Below are positions 15,987-24,842 of a DNA stretch of 45,178 nucleotides, piece after piece. The notes beneath the pieces are model-generated. The model was not told the origin of the DNA. It made no database searches and was given only the letters and a program-made list of their open reading frames with translations. Made by a program: the position numbers and the translations under genes. The first letter of the stretch is position 1; each line of letters opens with the position of its first letter. Source of the DNA: an uncultured Bdellovibrio sp. (lineage in GTDB: Bacteria > Bdellovibrionota > Bdellovibrionia > Bdellovibrionales > Bdellovibrionaceae). Location of the stretch: NCBI RefSeq assembly GCF_946478835.1, contig NZ_CAMLDV010000008.1, forward strand, positions 1-45,178, given 5' to 3'.

Positions 15987-17864
15987 TTAGACCAGTTCTG
16001 TATTTTTAAAGCGGGGAAGGACCTCATGGGTCGGTCCCAAGGCGACAATCTCTCCGTTTTGCAACCACAAGATGCGATCGCACTTCGCTAGAGTAGAAAG
16101 TCGATGAGCAATAATGATCTGCGTTCGATCGGAAAAGAACTCCTCGGTCGCTTTAACCATGATTTCTTCAGATAGAGGGTCCACGGAACTTGTGGCTTCA
16201 TCCATGATCACAATCGGAGCTTCCTGCAAAAGGCAACGGGCCATGCACAGAAGCTGTCTTTCACCCAAAGACAAGTTCTTGCCGCGCTCTTCGATTTTCA
16301 TCAAAAGTCCGCCCGGTTGAGCTAAGACCCAAGAACGAAGACCCACTTGGTCCAAGACCTCCAAAAGGCGTTCGTCGGGAAGATTGTCTTTGATGTCCAA
16401 GTTAAAACGCAAAGTTCCCTGGAACAGGATCGGTTCCTGCGCAATAAAGGCCATGGATTGGCGATATAAATTCAGATCCACACCTTGGGCCGCTTCGGAA
16501 AGTTTCGGAGCGTGAGTGTTGATAGAAATGTTTCCTTTATCAATCGGGTACAAATAAAACAAAGCCTGAATAAGACTCGATTTTCCCGAACCTGTTCGGC
16601 CCACAATTCCTAAGCGTTCTCCGGCCTTGACCTCGAAATTAACACCTTTAAGAACCCAAGGAAGGTCTTCGCGGTAACGAAACCAAACATCATTCACTTG
16701 CACCGAGGCACTGCGATCTTCCGTGAGGCGGCGATGAAGCAGATACTTTTCCACGGAGTCAGAGTAAACCGGATGTCCCGTTGCAAACTGAGCGTAAGAA
16801 GGCAAATGGCTGCCTTTTTCAATATCCATACGCATGTATTGGTCTAAACGCTCAACCCCAATCATCGCCTCTTCAAATTGCGTGAGCCACTCAAAGAACA
16901 TCTGCACTGTGTTTCCTGAAAGCGCGATAAAACTAAATGCCACGCCGACAGAGCCTACGGTTGCCCAGCCTTTTTCCACCATAAAGTAGGCGGAAACACC
17001 GGTGATAAGTAACAACAACGCCGTTAAGCTGTTCATCTGAAAAGAAAAACTAATCAGACTTTTTGTGGTGTTCATTTTTTGAGTTAGAAAATAACGATCC
17101 AGTCTTTCAAAACGCTCACCAAAAGATTTTTGACGGCGGAAGGAGCGAATCGTGCTTGCGCCTTGAGTTGTTTCTGCAAAATGCGCAATGCTTGGCGAGC
17201 GGCTCGCTGAAAGTTCACGTCGGGAGGTGCGCAGTTTTTCCTGGTTGAGTTTATAAATCAAGAAGTTCATAAGCGCGATGAACACAACGAATATCAGATA
17301 AATCGGATTCGCCACTGAAATCAAAATCACCATCATCACAAGTTCAAAGATGATCGTGATGAATTCGGCTAAAGGCCCACCAAAAAGACGGAAGATGTTT
17401 CCGTAGTCACTTGAAAAACGTGTGATGATTCTTCCCGCCGGAGTGTTGTCAAAAAAACTCATCGGCACACGGGAGGTACGCAACGTCACTTCATCATAGA
17501 CCGTAGAAATAGCCCGGGCCGACAAACGCGAAAAGTTCGTACGGAAGGTCACCGTGAGAATGAACCCACCGAAAGCCATACTTCCTAACAGAGTAATAAT
17601 TCCTTTTTGGCTAAGACCAGAAAGTGGAGTGGATTTTCCAACGAGTTCATCAACCCAATAACCAATCACATTGGCATTGGCTAAAAGCAGACCGCGTCCC
17701 ACGATTCCTAAAACCAGAAAGAAAATAATTCTTCCCGCAAAAGGTTTGTAAGCAAGGGCCAAAGTTTCAAAGATGGTTTTGCTATAGCCACCTTCTTTAC
17801 GGATTTCTCCGTCAGAAAGATATTTAGGTTTTACGACGGGCTTCGCCATTTGTTTTTTAGACAT
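15987..17864 (-). CDS. ABC exporter half, ABCC/MRP NBD2-like
   Basis: Membrane domain plus ATPase domain in one chain (625 residues). The start at 17864 is chosen for AGGAGG eight bases upstream; it overlaps the preceding gene by eight bases. The membrane domain covers ~50-350 with about six segments. The ATPase has Walker A GRTGSGKSS (~residue 421), signature LSLGERQLL (~531, unlike the usual LSGGQ) and Walker B IVIMDEATSSVD with the catalytic Glu (~552). This is the pattern of the second ATPase of ABCC/MRP proteins. It should pair with the adjacent half to form a heterodimeric exporter. The substrate is unknown. Confidence 0.9.
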   Translation of the reverse strand: MSKKQMAKPVVKPKYLSDGEIRKEGGYSKTIFETLALAYKPFAGRIIFFLVLGIVGRGLLLANANVIGYWVDELVGKSTPLSGLSQKGIITLLGSMAFGGFILTVTFRTNFSRLSARAISTVYDEVTLRTSRVPMSFFDNTPAGRIITRFSSDYGNIFRLFGGPLAEFITIIFELVMMVILISVANPIYLIFVVFIALMNFLIYKLNQEKLRTSRRELSASRSPSIAHFAETTQGASTIRSFRRQKSFGERFERLDRYFLTQKMNTTKSLISFSFQMNSLTALLLLITGVSAYFMVEKGWATVGSVGVAFSFIALSGNTVQMFFEWLTQFEEAMIGVERLDQYMRMDIEKGSHLPSYAQFATGHPVYSDSVEKYLLHRRLTEDRSASVQVNDVWFRYREDLPWVLKGVNFEVKAGERLGIVGRTGSGKSSLIQALFYLYPIDKGNISINTHAPKLSEAAQGVDLNLYRQSMAFIAQEPILFQGTLRFNLDIKDNLPDERLLEVLDQVGLRSWVLAQPGGLLMKIEERGKNLSLGERQLLCMARCLLQEAPIVIMDEATSSVDPLSEEIMVKATEEFFSDRTQIIIAHRLSTLAKCDRILWLQNGEIVALGPTHEVLPRFKNTELV

Positions 17865-19641
17865 GAGAAGCCTCCTGTTTTTTCTCGGCAGCTTCTTTAG
17901 CCACACTTGTCGTGTACTCGCGGAACTTTTGATTGCGGCCCAAAAGTTCTTCGAAGGTCCCTTGGTCTAAAATCTTTCCGTCTTCCATAAAAAGAATACG
18001 GTCGACGCGATGAAGGGCGCTAAGACGGTGAGTGACCAAAATTCTGGTGCGCTCACTCCAAGCTCCCAGCAATAGCTGTTCAAAAAGTTTGTGTTCGGTA
18101 TCGACGTCAACAGCACTTAAGCAATCATCCAAGAGCATGATCGGCGCCTGATGGAAATGCACCCGCGCTAAACCGACACGCTGACGTTGTCCTCCAGAAA
18201 GATTCACGCCACGTTCACCGATCTCAGTGCTCAAACCTTTTTCAACACGCTCCGTAGTTAAATCAAATTGCGCGAGCCTTAATGATTCTTCCACCATCGG
18301 ATCACGTTCTGGCTCAATATCATAAATGAAGGCCACGTTTTCACGCAGACTTGCGCTCATGATAAAACCCTCTTGAGGAACGTAAGCAAACTGCCCACGC
18401 ACTTCATCCAAAGGGACTTCTAACGCATTTTTATTTCCTAAATGATATGAATCAAAGCGGGCCCCGGTCTCACGCAAAAGTGAAAGAAGCAGCATGGATT
18501 TTCCAGCACCGACTTCACCCACTACGGCAACAAATTCGCCATGGGCAATGTTGAAATTAAGATTGTTCAAAATGTGTCTTTGGCCGATCACAAGATTTAA
18601 ACCATGCACTTGCAGGGCATACTTTTGATCGCGCACTTGCTCTTTTGTGATGCGTTCAGGGCTGTCTGCTGTTTGATTGTTCTTCGTACTAAAGAAATCT
18701 TCCAAACGCTTTAACGACGTCCAGGAATCAAACGCAAAAGTGAAAAACCAAGGCATCTGTCTAAACGGACGAGTCAAAAATACACCGACAATCCATAGAA
18801 GCGCCAAAAGTTCGCCGCTGGTGAGTTGATGTTTCGAGTGCAGAACCAAAGTTCCCAAAGCAATCACATTCAAAATAAAAGTAATAGAAGAAGAAACGGC
18901 ATTCATAATTTGGCCGTTTGTCACCATCGTGATGCGGTTTTGCGTCTCGACGATACGTTTGGCAAAAATATTTTTTTCGAAATGACGAGTCCATCCCAAA
19001 ATACGGATGGTGCGGATGTTTTGCACCCATTCGTTCACAAGACCAATACGCTCAGCCGCCAATTGCTTAAAAAGAAAAAAGAACTTCGATTGGCGAAAGG
19101 CCATGAACGAATTAAAAAGCGTGATAACAAACATCAAGATCAGCGTCGGCCATAGAGGAATATCAAACAAAACGGAAATCGCAAAAGGGGCTAACAACAG
19201 TGGAAAAAGAGTCGAGCATCCCGCGGGCAGGGTTTGATCCAAAAACACCGTCGCACCTTGCACGTCTGTTGCGTAAAGAGAAACAATTTCTCCCACAGGT
19301 TTGCCACTCATGGTATCGACACGCAGATGCAAAGTTTTTTCGTACAGTCTTTGTGCAAAAACTTTTTGCATGTAAAGCGATTCACGCACGCTCAAGTAAT
19401 TTGTCAGCTGTGAAAAGGCTTGCGCCAAAAGCACGCATAAAAAGGCACCAATGATGTACGTCAACGGATTGTCGAAACGAATCAGATGCAAAGTTCCTTG
19501 AACACCTGTCAGTTGATCAATGAATTCTTTTTGAAAAAAGGGACCCAAGAGACCTAAAAGAGCCGCCATTAAAGACGATAGCAGAACGAACACGCGGGCG
19601 TGAAAACGAGTGAAAACAACTTCTGAGAATAGCGACTTCAT
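17857..19641 (-). CDS. ABC exporter half, ABCC/MRP NBD1-like with degenerate Walker B
   Basis: 594 residues: about six membrane segments (~12-310), then an ATPase domain with Walker A VGEVGAGKS (~375), canonical signature NLSGGQRQRVGLAR (~479) and Walker B IMLLDDCLSAVD (~500), where Asp replaces the catalytic Glu. The tail TRILVTHRLSALHRVDRILFM-type region and LDQGTFEELL also follow the first ATPase of ABCC proteins. Together with its partner this predicts one hydrolytic and one degenerate ATP site. Its ATG overlaps the stop of the oxygenase gene (ATGA), and its own end overlaps the partner's start, so all three are one operon. Confidence 0.9.
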   Translation of the reverse strand: MKSLFSEVVFTRFHARVFVLLSSLMAALLGLLGPFFQKEFIDQLTGVQGTLHLIRFDNPLTYIIGAFLCVLLAQAFSQLTNYLSVRESLYMQKVFAQRLYEKTLHLRVDTMSGKPVGEIVSLYATDVQGATVFLDQTLPAGCSTLFPLLLAPFAISVLFDIPLWPTLILMFVITLFNSFMAFRQSKFFFLFKQLAAERIGLVNEWVQNIRTIRILGWTRHFEKNIFAKRIVETQNRITMVTNGQIMNAVSSSITFILNVIALGTLVLHSKHQLTSGELLALLWIVGVFLTRPFRQMPWFFTFAFDSWTSLKRLEDFFSTKNNQTADSPERITKEQVRDQKYALQVHGLNLVIGQRHILNNLNFNIAHGEFVAVVGEVGAGKSMLLLSLLRETGARFDSYHLGNKNALEVPLDEVRGQFAYVPQEGFIMSASLRENVAFIYDIEPERDPMVEESLRLAQFDLTTERVEKGLSTEIGERGVNLSGGQRQRVGLARVHFHQAPIMLLDDCLSAVDVDTEHKLFEQLLLGAWSERTRILVTHRLSALHRVDRILFMEDGKILDQGTFEELLGRNQKFREYTTSVAKEAAEKKQEASHV

Positions 19642-20228
19642 GATGCATCGTTCCTAAACCAGCCCGTGATACTTAAGCGTGGTTGAAAGCTCTTCTCGAC
19701 TTGATGAGGGAAGAGGTCGCTGCGAAACAAAACAAAAGTGCCAAGCTGAGGCTCAATCTGAGTGATCAGAGTGTCTTCGTGATCAGGCTGATAAAGACTT
19801 AATTCGCCACCATGTCCCTTTTGCCAGCTTTCATTGAGGTAAAGGATGAAAGTAATCTTTCGAGCTCCGGAACCTCGATGATTATCAATATGCTTATCAT
19901 AACCTGCCCCCGGTGGGTATAGGGCAAAGTGTGTTTCAAATCTTTTAAGTCCTAAGTAAAAAGAGTGATTGAGATGTTCTAAGAGAGTTTGCAGATGTGA
20001 GAGAAAGTTCTGCTGCAGAGGTGAGGCGGTATTTTCGTCGATCCACAAAGTGAAGTCGCCGCGAATTTCTGAATGTGTTGTTTTTGTGGCTCCGCGTCCG
20101 ATCGAGGCTTTGTTAAATTCCCCTTGGTCGTGAAGCCTTTGACACTCTTGGGCGAGCTTCCTGCAGAACTCTCGTGGAAAGAGTTGCGTTGAGCTCGACC
20201 AGTTTTTAGTGGCCAGCTCATCGAACAT
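19638..20228 (-). CDS. 2-oxoglutarate/Fe(II) dioxygenase (prolyl 4-hydroxylase-like)
   Basis: Double-stranded beta-helix oxygenase. Counting from the longest frame (TTG at 20267), Fe ligands are H126 and D128 in YDKHIDNH and H188 in LFPHQV, and the 2-oxoglutarate Arg is R197 in PRLSITGW. FILYLNESW and GGELSLYQP are typical of the P4Hc/SM-20 group, which hydroxylates proline or other side chains. I place the start at the ATG at 20228; the TTG at 20267 has no ribosome site and an in-frame stop lies just upstream of it, but it cannot be excluded. It overlaps the first ABC gene by four bases (ATGA), suggesting a functional tie to the exporter. Confidence 0.85.
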   Translation of the reverse strand: MFDELATKNWSSSTQLFPREFCRKLAQECQRLHDQGEFNKASIGRGATKTTHSEIRGDFTLWIDENTASPLQQNFLSHLQTLLEHLNHSFYLGLKRFETHFALYPPGAGYDKHIDNHRGSGARKITFILYLNESWQKGHGGELSLYQPDHEDTLITQIEPQLGTFVLFRSDLFPHQVEKSFQPRLSITGWFRNDAS

Positions 20229-20299
20229 TCTTTCGAGCTCTATGAGATTGATTTGATTCTGTTCCAAAGTGTTGCCATTCTATGGGACGAGAGGGATTG

Positions 20300-21805
20300 A
20301 TGGCAAAAAGTTCTTTGAATCGCCGTGAGTTTTTAAAGATTTCAGCATTGGGTACGTCGGCTATGGCGCTTAGCAGTTGCACAAGCCTCGACCGTTTCTT
20401 TATGGGCGACTCCCGAAACCTCAAAAATGAAGTCGTCATCCTCGGCGGGGGAGCCGCAGGTCTAGCCGCTGCCTTTGAACTTAAAAAACGCAAAATTCCT
20501 TTCCGCATATTTGAGGCGTCCTCGCGAGTCGGCGGCCGTGTGCAATCCGTCACGGTCTTTCCTGAAGGAGGACCCGTCGCGGAACTGGGCGCCGAGTTTT
20601 TTGAAACCTCACACTCCCAAGTTTTTCTTTTAGCACAAGAACTAAATTTACCCGTGCGCGAACTCAAAACGCCCACGGATCTTGAAGCGCATCTTTTTTC
20701 TTTCGAGGGAAAAACCTATCGCGTGAAAGACGTCGTTCCACGCTTAAAGACACTGCAAAACGTCTATCGCCGTATTCGCAGTGATTTGTTCCGCGATCAA
20801 GATGTCATTCTTAGCTACAAAAACGCTTTGCAGTTTGAGCGCTCTGTTTATTACGACACGTTATCTTTAAAAGATCTTTTGGATTCATGGAAAAGCGAAG
20901 TGGATCCTTTAGTCTTGCAAATCATCGAAACTCAAGCGGTGAGCCGTTTCGGAGTGGATGCCAAAGACCAATCGGCATTGCATTTCCTTTCAACCATTGA
21001 TGCAGAAGGAAGCTCTCTTCTTTCGGGGCGCTCAACATATCGCTTGGAAGGCGGTCTTTCAGAACTCACACAAACTTTGGCAGCTCGTGTGGCCGGAGTG
21101 ATTCCCGATCAGATCTTGCGCTTGAATTTCCCGTTGGTGGAAATCGAAGAAAATGGTGGTGTCTTTGAACTGACCTTCGCAGGACCGAATGGCAAAGAAA
21201 AGTTCAACACCCGCAACGTGATTTGCACGTTGCCATTCTCAAAATTGCGAGAGGTCAAAGGCTTAAGTGAATTGAAATTTTCGTCACTCAAACAAGAAGC
21301 CATTCGCACCCAAGCTTACGCTACTCACAGCAAAGGTGTGATGAGCTTCGCGACACCATTCTGGCGCACTCGTCGCGGTTCGACGGTGGCCAATCTTGGA
21401 AACTTCACCGGAGATTTTGTCTCTCAAAAAATTTGGGATTCAGGACGAGCTCAAAACGGAGCTCAAGGTCTTTTAACTTTTCAAAGAGGCGGCTCTTCAG
21501 GTGCAAAGGCGGGGGCGGCAGCTCCCGAAGAAGCGTTGAAAGACTTAGAACTTTTCTATAACGATGTTCCTTCGCTGGAGGGCGACTCTTCACAAGCGGT
21601 GAATTGGCTTCAAAGAAAATGGGCTTTAGGTTCTATGGCTGTGTTCAAACCAGGTCAGTACATGCGCTACAAAGGCGCTGCCGCAGAAGCAGAGTACGAA
21701 GGTCGATTTGTTTTTGCCGGGGAGCACACAAGTTTAAGATTTGCGGGAACTTTGCAGGGAGCTTTGGAGAGCGGCATAAAGGCCGCCTCCGAAATCGTGA
21801 TCTAA
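20300..21805 (+). CDS. Tat-exported flavin-containing amine oxidase, probable lipoprotein
   Basis: Residues 1-30 carry a twin-arginine signal (NRREFLKIS) followed by a lipobox-like LSSC (Cys27), so the folded flavoprotein is probably exported by Tat and lipidated. FAD-binding parts: VVILGGGAAGLAAAFEL (Rossmann), FEASSRVGGRVQS, and the C-terminal FVFAGEHTS with TLQGALESGIKAA, the classic monoamine-oxidase/phytoene-desaturase pattern. The substrate is unknown. The start at 20300 has GAGAGG just upstream; the ATG at 20282 is less likely. It is divergent from the oxygenase gene across a very short gap and converges on the next gene with one base between stops. Confidence 0.9.
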   Translation: MAKSSLNRREFLKISALGTSAMALSSCTSLDRFFMGDSRNLKNEVVILGGGAAGLAAAFELKKRKIPFRIFEASSRVGGRVQSVTVFPEGGPVAELGAEFFETSHSQVFLLAQELNLPVRELKTPTDLEAHLFSFEGKTYRVKDVVPRLKTLQNVYRRIRSDLFRDQDVILSYKNALQFERSVYYDTLSLKDLLDSWKSEVDPLVLQIIETQAVSRFGVDAKDQSALHFLSTIDAEGSSLLSGRSTYRLEGGLSELTQTLAARVAGVIPDQILRLNFPLVEIEENGGVFELTFAGPNGKEKFNTRNVICTLPFSKLREVKGLSELKFSSLKQEAIRTQAYATHSKGVMSFATPFWRTRRGSTVANLGNFTGDFVSQKIWDSGRAQNGAQGLLTFQRGGSSGAKAGAAAPEEALKDLELFYNDVPSLEGDSSQAVNWLQRKWALGSMAVFKPGQYMRYKGAAAEAEYEGRFVFAGEHTSLRFAGTLQGALESGIKAASEIVI

Positions 21806-21806
21806 A

Positions 21807-22322
21807 TTACTTTACAAGATTAACTTGCAACGTCGCTGTTTCGCCTTGAGCAGAAACAAAACCATCAACATCAGTTTTGTTGATCGCATTGATCAAAGAA
21901 CTCATGTGATTGTTTGTAAGGCTCATACCTTGAGGCACGCTGCCATCCGCATTCACCCAGCTATAATTCGGCTGCGGAGACACCACAAAAACGATGATGT
22001 TGTAAGAAGGACGGAAACCTTCTTTTTCAACTTGCACCGAAGGCAATGTCATTGCGTCGTCAGAAATATAAACCGTGCGTGACTCTTTTACTTGAGAAAT
22101 AGAAATTTGCGAAGAGTCTGTTGAAATGAACGGACGAGAACCCACAGCATAAAGAACTGTCAGGTACTGACCGCGCATATTGCCCAGGCGATTCACTTGC
22201 AAAGAAGGAATCGTTTCAAAGCGAGCTGCTTCTGCATTTCTTTGAGAAACGGAACCACTCATAAGACCTAAACCAATGATCAATGTGAGTGCGTTAATGA
22301 TGATGAGTTTTAGAGATCTCAT
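21807..22322 (-). CDS. secreted protein of unknown function
   Basis: 171 residues. It begins with a hydrophobic signal or anchor (LKLIIINALTLIIGLGLMSG). The mature part is beta-rich (GQYLTVLYAVGS, QISISQVKESRTVYISDD, YNIIVFVVSPQPNYSWVN) and has no cysteine. It is not recognised. The start lies two bases after the stop of the TULIP-like gene, so they form an operon and may act together in the envelope. Confidence 0.7.
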   Translation of the reverse strand: MRSLKLIIINALTLIIGLGLMSGSVSQRNAEAARFETIPSLQVNRLGNMRGQYLTVLYAVGSRPFISTDSSQISISQVKESRTVYISDDAMTLPSVQVEKEGFRPSYNIIVFVVSPQPNYSWVNADGSVPQGMSLTNNHMSSLINAINKTDVDGFVSAQGETATLQVNLVK

Positions 22323-22324
22323 TT

Positions 22325-24040
22325 TTACTTCGCTCCTGTTTTTGCGTAATCCAAGTACATCACTAAGTGACCGTTTGGATCCATCGCGACGCGATTGATA
22401 TCAAGTTTAATTCCTAAAATCTCAGGAGGCAGAGGCAGACTTCCAGGAATAACCTCGTCTGATTTCGCCCATCCCGCGCTCTTCTTGCGCAACTCATCTT
22501 TCACACCTTCGCGGACTTTACCTTTGAAAAAGGAGCCGGCAAAAGAGATGTACTTGTCATCCAAATACATGCTGTCTGTGTCGATAGAGACCAGCGCAAG
22601 CTGCATGCCGCTCTTATCGCTCAATTGGCGAAGTTTTGCAATAATATCGAAGTCGACCACGATGACGTCTTTCAAGAACATGGAACCGGGTCTGTTTTCG
22701 ACGGATACGCGCATTTTAACGAAGGTTTCCGTAGGTTTTAAAACAGCACCCGCTGGAGTTTTTACATAGTCAATGAGCGGTGGTGCTTTCAGTTTCAAAA
22801 CGGAACCGTCGGATTGCTTGATTTGCTCGAAATTCCTGCGTTCATAGCTGAGCTGCAAGATACGATTGATCAACGCACGATCCAAACTCAAACCGATGTC
22901 GAAGTTCTCCTGGGGAACAAGTCCCATAGTCACGGGACCGCGAGATCCATGGGACTTCACAGGATTGCTTTGGCCGTTCACAGGATCTTCAACGTAAGCT
23001 GTCAGCGCGATATTCAAAGACTTCTTCAAATTGATGTTTTGAAGCTTAAGACCCCATTTAAAATCAGGGCGTCTGTCGTTTTCTTCTTTACCCGGAGGAG
23101 TCATGTCTTGAACTTGCTCTAAAGAACCGCCCAAAAATTCTTTGGCTTTTTCATTGAGCATTTGTGGCAATTGTTTGCGAGCAAACTCGCCTAAATTTTT
23201 GCGAATCTGTTCTAAAATCACAGGCGCTTGAGCATTGAAAAGCTTATCGACCTCTTTGTTATTCAAGTAGAATTTTTTGCCGTTAATTTCTACGGCAAAT
23301 GTCGGAACGATGAGTTTTCCGTACTTAAGTGACATCGAAACTTGATCAAGATTGTTGTCAATCTCAAGAGCTTCAAAATCAAGACCGCCGTAAGCGTTCA
23401 TACGGATATAAAATGGCAAACGAAGTTTCAACGGAGTTCTTTGGTCTCCCGCTGCAAGTGTGACATTTTCAAAACCGGCTTTTCCTAAGAATTCATTATT
23501 CAAATCCCACGCAACAACAGAGCTTGTTGAAACCGTGAGTTGTTTCACTTCAAGTTCGATAGCCAAGACCGCGCCATCCACTTTTCCAAGAGCGCGCATT
23601 AAATTTTCATCTGTCACCAAACCAAAACGGGAAAACTGCGCCACGTATCCAGATTCACCGATCTCAATCGTCGGGCGGTGATTGTTCATTGAGAAGCCGA
23701 CCAACCATTGAGTCAGCAAGTCGCGAACTTGTTTGTACATTTTAACGGCTTCAGGATTGGAATTGATAAAGTCATCAGGATTGATGTCTTTTTCAAATGT
23801 GTATTTCATCGCAGGGAAATAACCCTCATCCAGCTTCACTCCCAAGTTTCCAAGGATGTCGCTCAGACGGGTATCAAAGTATTTCATCCCGCGAGACGTG
23901 ACCTGAACTTGAACCGCATTACCTAATAAATGCTTGTTCGCGATCTGCGGGTTGCTGTCAGAAGCAGCTTGCGCCGTCAATCCTTGCAGGGACAGTAACA
24001 GGGGCATCAACAATTTAGATGTGTGAAACCGACGTACCAT
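22325..24040 (-). CDS. secreted BPI/TULIP-like lipid-binding protein (predicted)
   Basis: About 571 residues from the ATG at 24040 (GAGG eight bases upstream), giving a signal peptide (LLMPLLLSLQGLTAQA). The pattern resembles the two-barrel BPI/LBP/CETP architecture. The start of the mature chain reads VQVQVTSRGMKYFDTRLSDI, like the BPI opening with V-x-x-S-x-x-G-L/M-x-Y. The C-terminus reads SLPLPPEILGIKLDINRV followed by DPNGHLVMYLDY, like the final strands of BPI (a PLP-type motif, then N-x-L-hydrophobic). A central segment INLKKSLNIALTAYVE and FDIGLSLDRALINRILQL could be the second barrel's start. TULIP proteins hold lipids in a tubular cavity. Assignment is by pattern only and needs structural support. 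It is in an operon with the small gene at 21807. Confidence 0.6.
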   Translation of the reverse strand: MVRRFHTSKLLMPLLLSLQGLTAQAASDSNPQIANKHLLGNAVQVQVTSRGMKYFDTRLSDILGNLGVKLDEGYFPAMKYTFEKDINPDDFINSNPEAVKMYKQVRDLLTQWLVGFSMNNHRPTIEIGESGYVAQFSRFGLVTDENLMRALGKVDGAVLAIELEVKQLTVSTSSVVAWDLNNEFLGKAGFENVTLAAGDQRTPLKLRLPFYIRMNAYGGLDFEALEIDNNLDQVSMSLKYGKLIVPTFAVEINGKKFYLNNKEVDKLFNAQAPVILEQIRKNLGEFARKQLPQMLNEKAKEFLGGSLEQVQDMTPPGKEENDRRPDFKWGLKLQNINLKKSLNIALTAYVEDPVNGQSNPVKSHGSRGPVTMGLVPQENFDIGLSLDRALINRILQLSYERRNFEQIKQSDGSVLKLKAPPLIDYVKTPAGAVLKPTETFVKMRVSVENRPGSMFLKDVIVVDFDIIAKLRQLSDKSGMQLALVSIDTDSMYLDDKYISFAGSFFKGKVREGVKDELRKKSAGWAKSDEVIPGSLPLPPEILGIKLDINRVAMDPNGHLVMYLDYAKTGAK

Positions 24041-24809
24041 TGAATGAACCTCATCTTTTTGGGGGCTATTGTCCGCTCGGGATCGTTGCAAGCAGGATTC
24101 CAAAAATATAAGGCCTTATGACGATTGTAGTGCAGCTCAGGGATTTGACGACTGTCTAAGATTGAGACAGGGGCCCAAAAGGGCGGTTTGTGGGGAGGTG
24201 GGCTTATGTTTTGGGAGTGAGTTTTTAACAGCTGCTTGTTGTAGCGCGAAGTCTGACCATCCGTGAGTGGCCTTCCTGACGAGCATCGTGCTCGTCAGGA
24301 GATACAAATGGGGAGGATTTTTTCGTTGGAAGAAAAGAGACAAAGAAAGAAAACAAAACGAAAAACAACTCTCCTCTTTTACCTTCCTTTCCCACTCAGG
24401 AAGAACGCAAAACAGCCTCTGCTGTATCCACCACCGCATCGGTTCTTCACTGTGTCATGCTTTTTCAAAGGTCTATCCACCAACAAGTTTCATTACGTTT
24501 GTCTTATTTTGCCCCGTGGGCTCAGAGCAAGTTTTCAAATTTACTTTGAGGCCTTAGGCGAACATTTCCCGTTATGCAAAATGAATTATCGGAGTAACGA
24601 CAAGACAAAAAATAATAAAAAACAAAATCAAAAAAACATTTGACGAGTTTTCTGGAGGTCTAAAACGCGTTCAGTTAAACGAACTCAATAACAGATTTTA
24701 TTTTTTCATAATAGATTCCGATCGCCTTCTATAGGAGCGATAAATTCCATCTGCGAATGAATTAAAAGTACCACTCTGGCATATAAAATTACGTTCAAAA
24801 AAACCATGC
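24041..24809. other. long non-coding region with perfect hairpin
   Basis: About 770 bases without a credible gene; short open frames here are low-complexity. It holds a small hairpin CTGTCT/AGACAG (24152-24170) and a perfect 11-bp stem with three-base loop at 24275-24299 (CCTGACGAGCA/TGCTCGTCAGG). The plus strand is G+T-rich before the hairpin (24180-24265) and A+C-rich after it (24305-24480). From about 24590 the sequence becomes strongly A+T-rich, leading into the HNH gene promoter. Confidence 0.6.
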
Positions 24810-24815
24810 TATAAG
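24789..24815 (+). promoter_or_regulatory. extended -10 promoter of the HNH gene
   Basis: TG-C-TATAAG (-10 at 24810-24815, TG at 24807-24808) is a good extended -10. The -35 candidate TTACGT at 24789 is poor and closely spaced, as is common with extended -10 promoters. Transcription would start near 24822, about 20 bases before the chosen start codon. Confidence 0.5.
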
Positions 24816-24842
24816 TTTCCTATGAATTTTATGGAGGAATTT

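Noticed and set aside
15910..15990. Possible M-box Mg2+ riboswitch before mgtE
   Set aside because: Only 77 bases separate the genes and only one short hairpin is visible; the M-box needs a much longer multi-helix fold.
24263..24643. Open frames of 96-126 codons on both strands in the 24-kb non-coding region
   Set aside because: Low-complexity Lys/Arg/Phe-rich products, no ribosome site and no recognisable pattern; they overlap one another.
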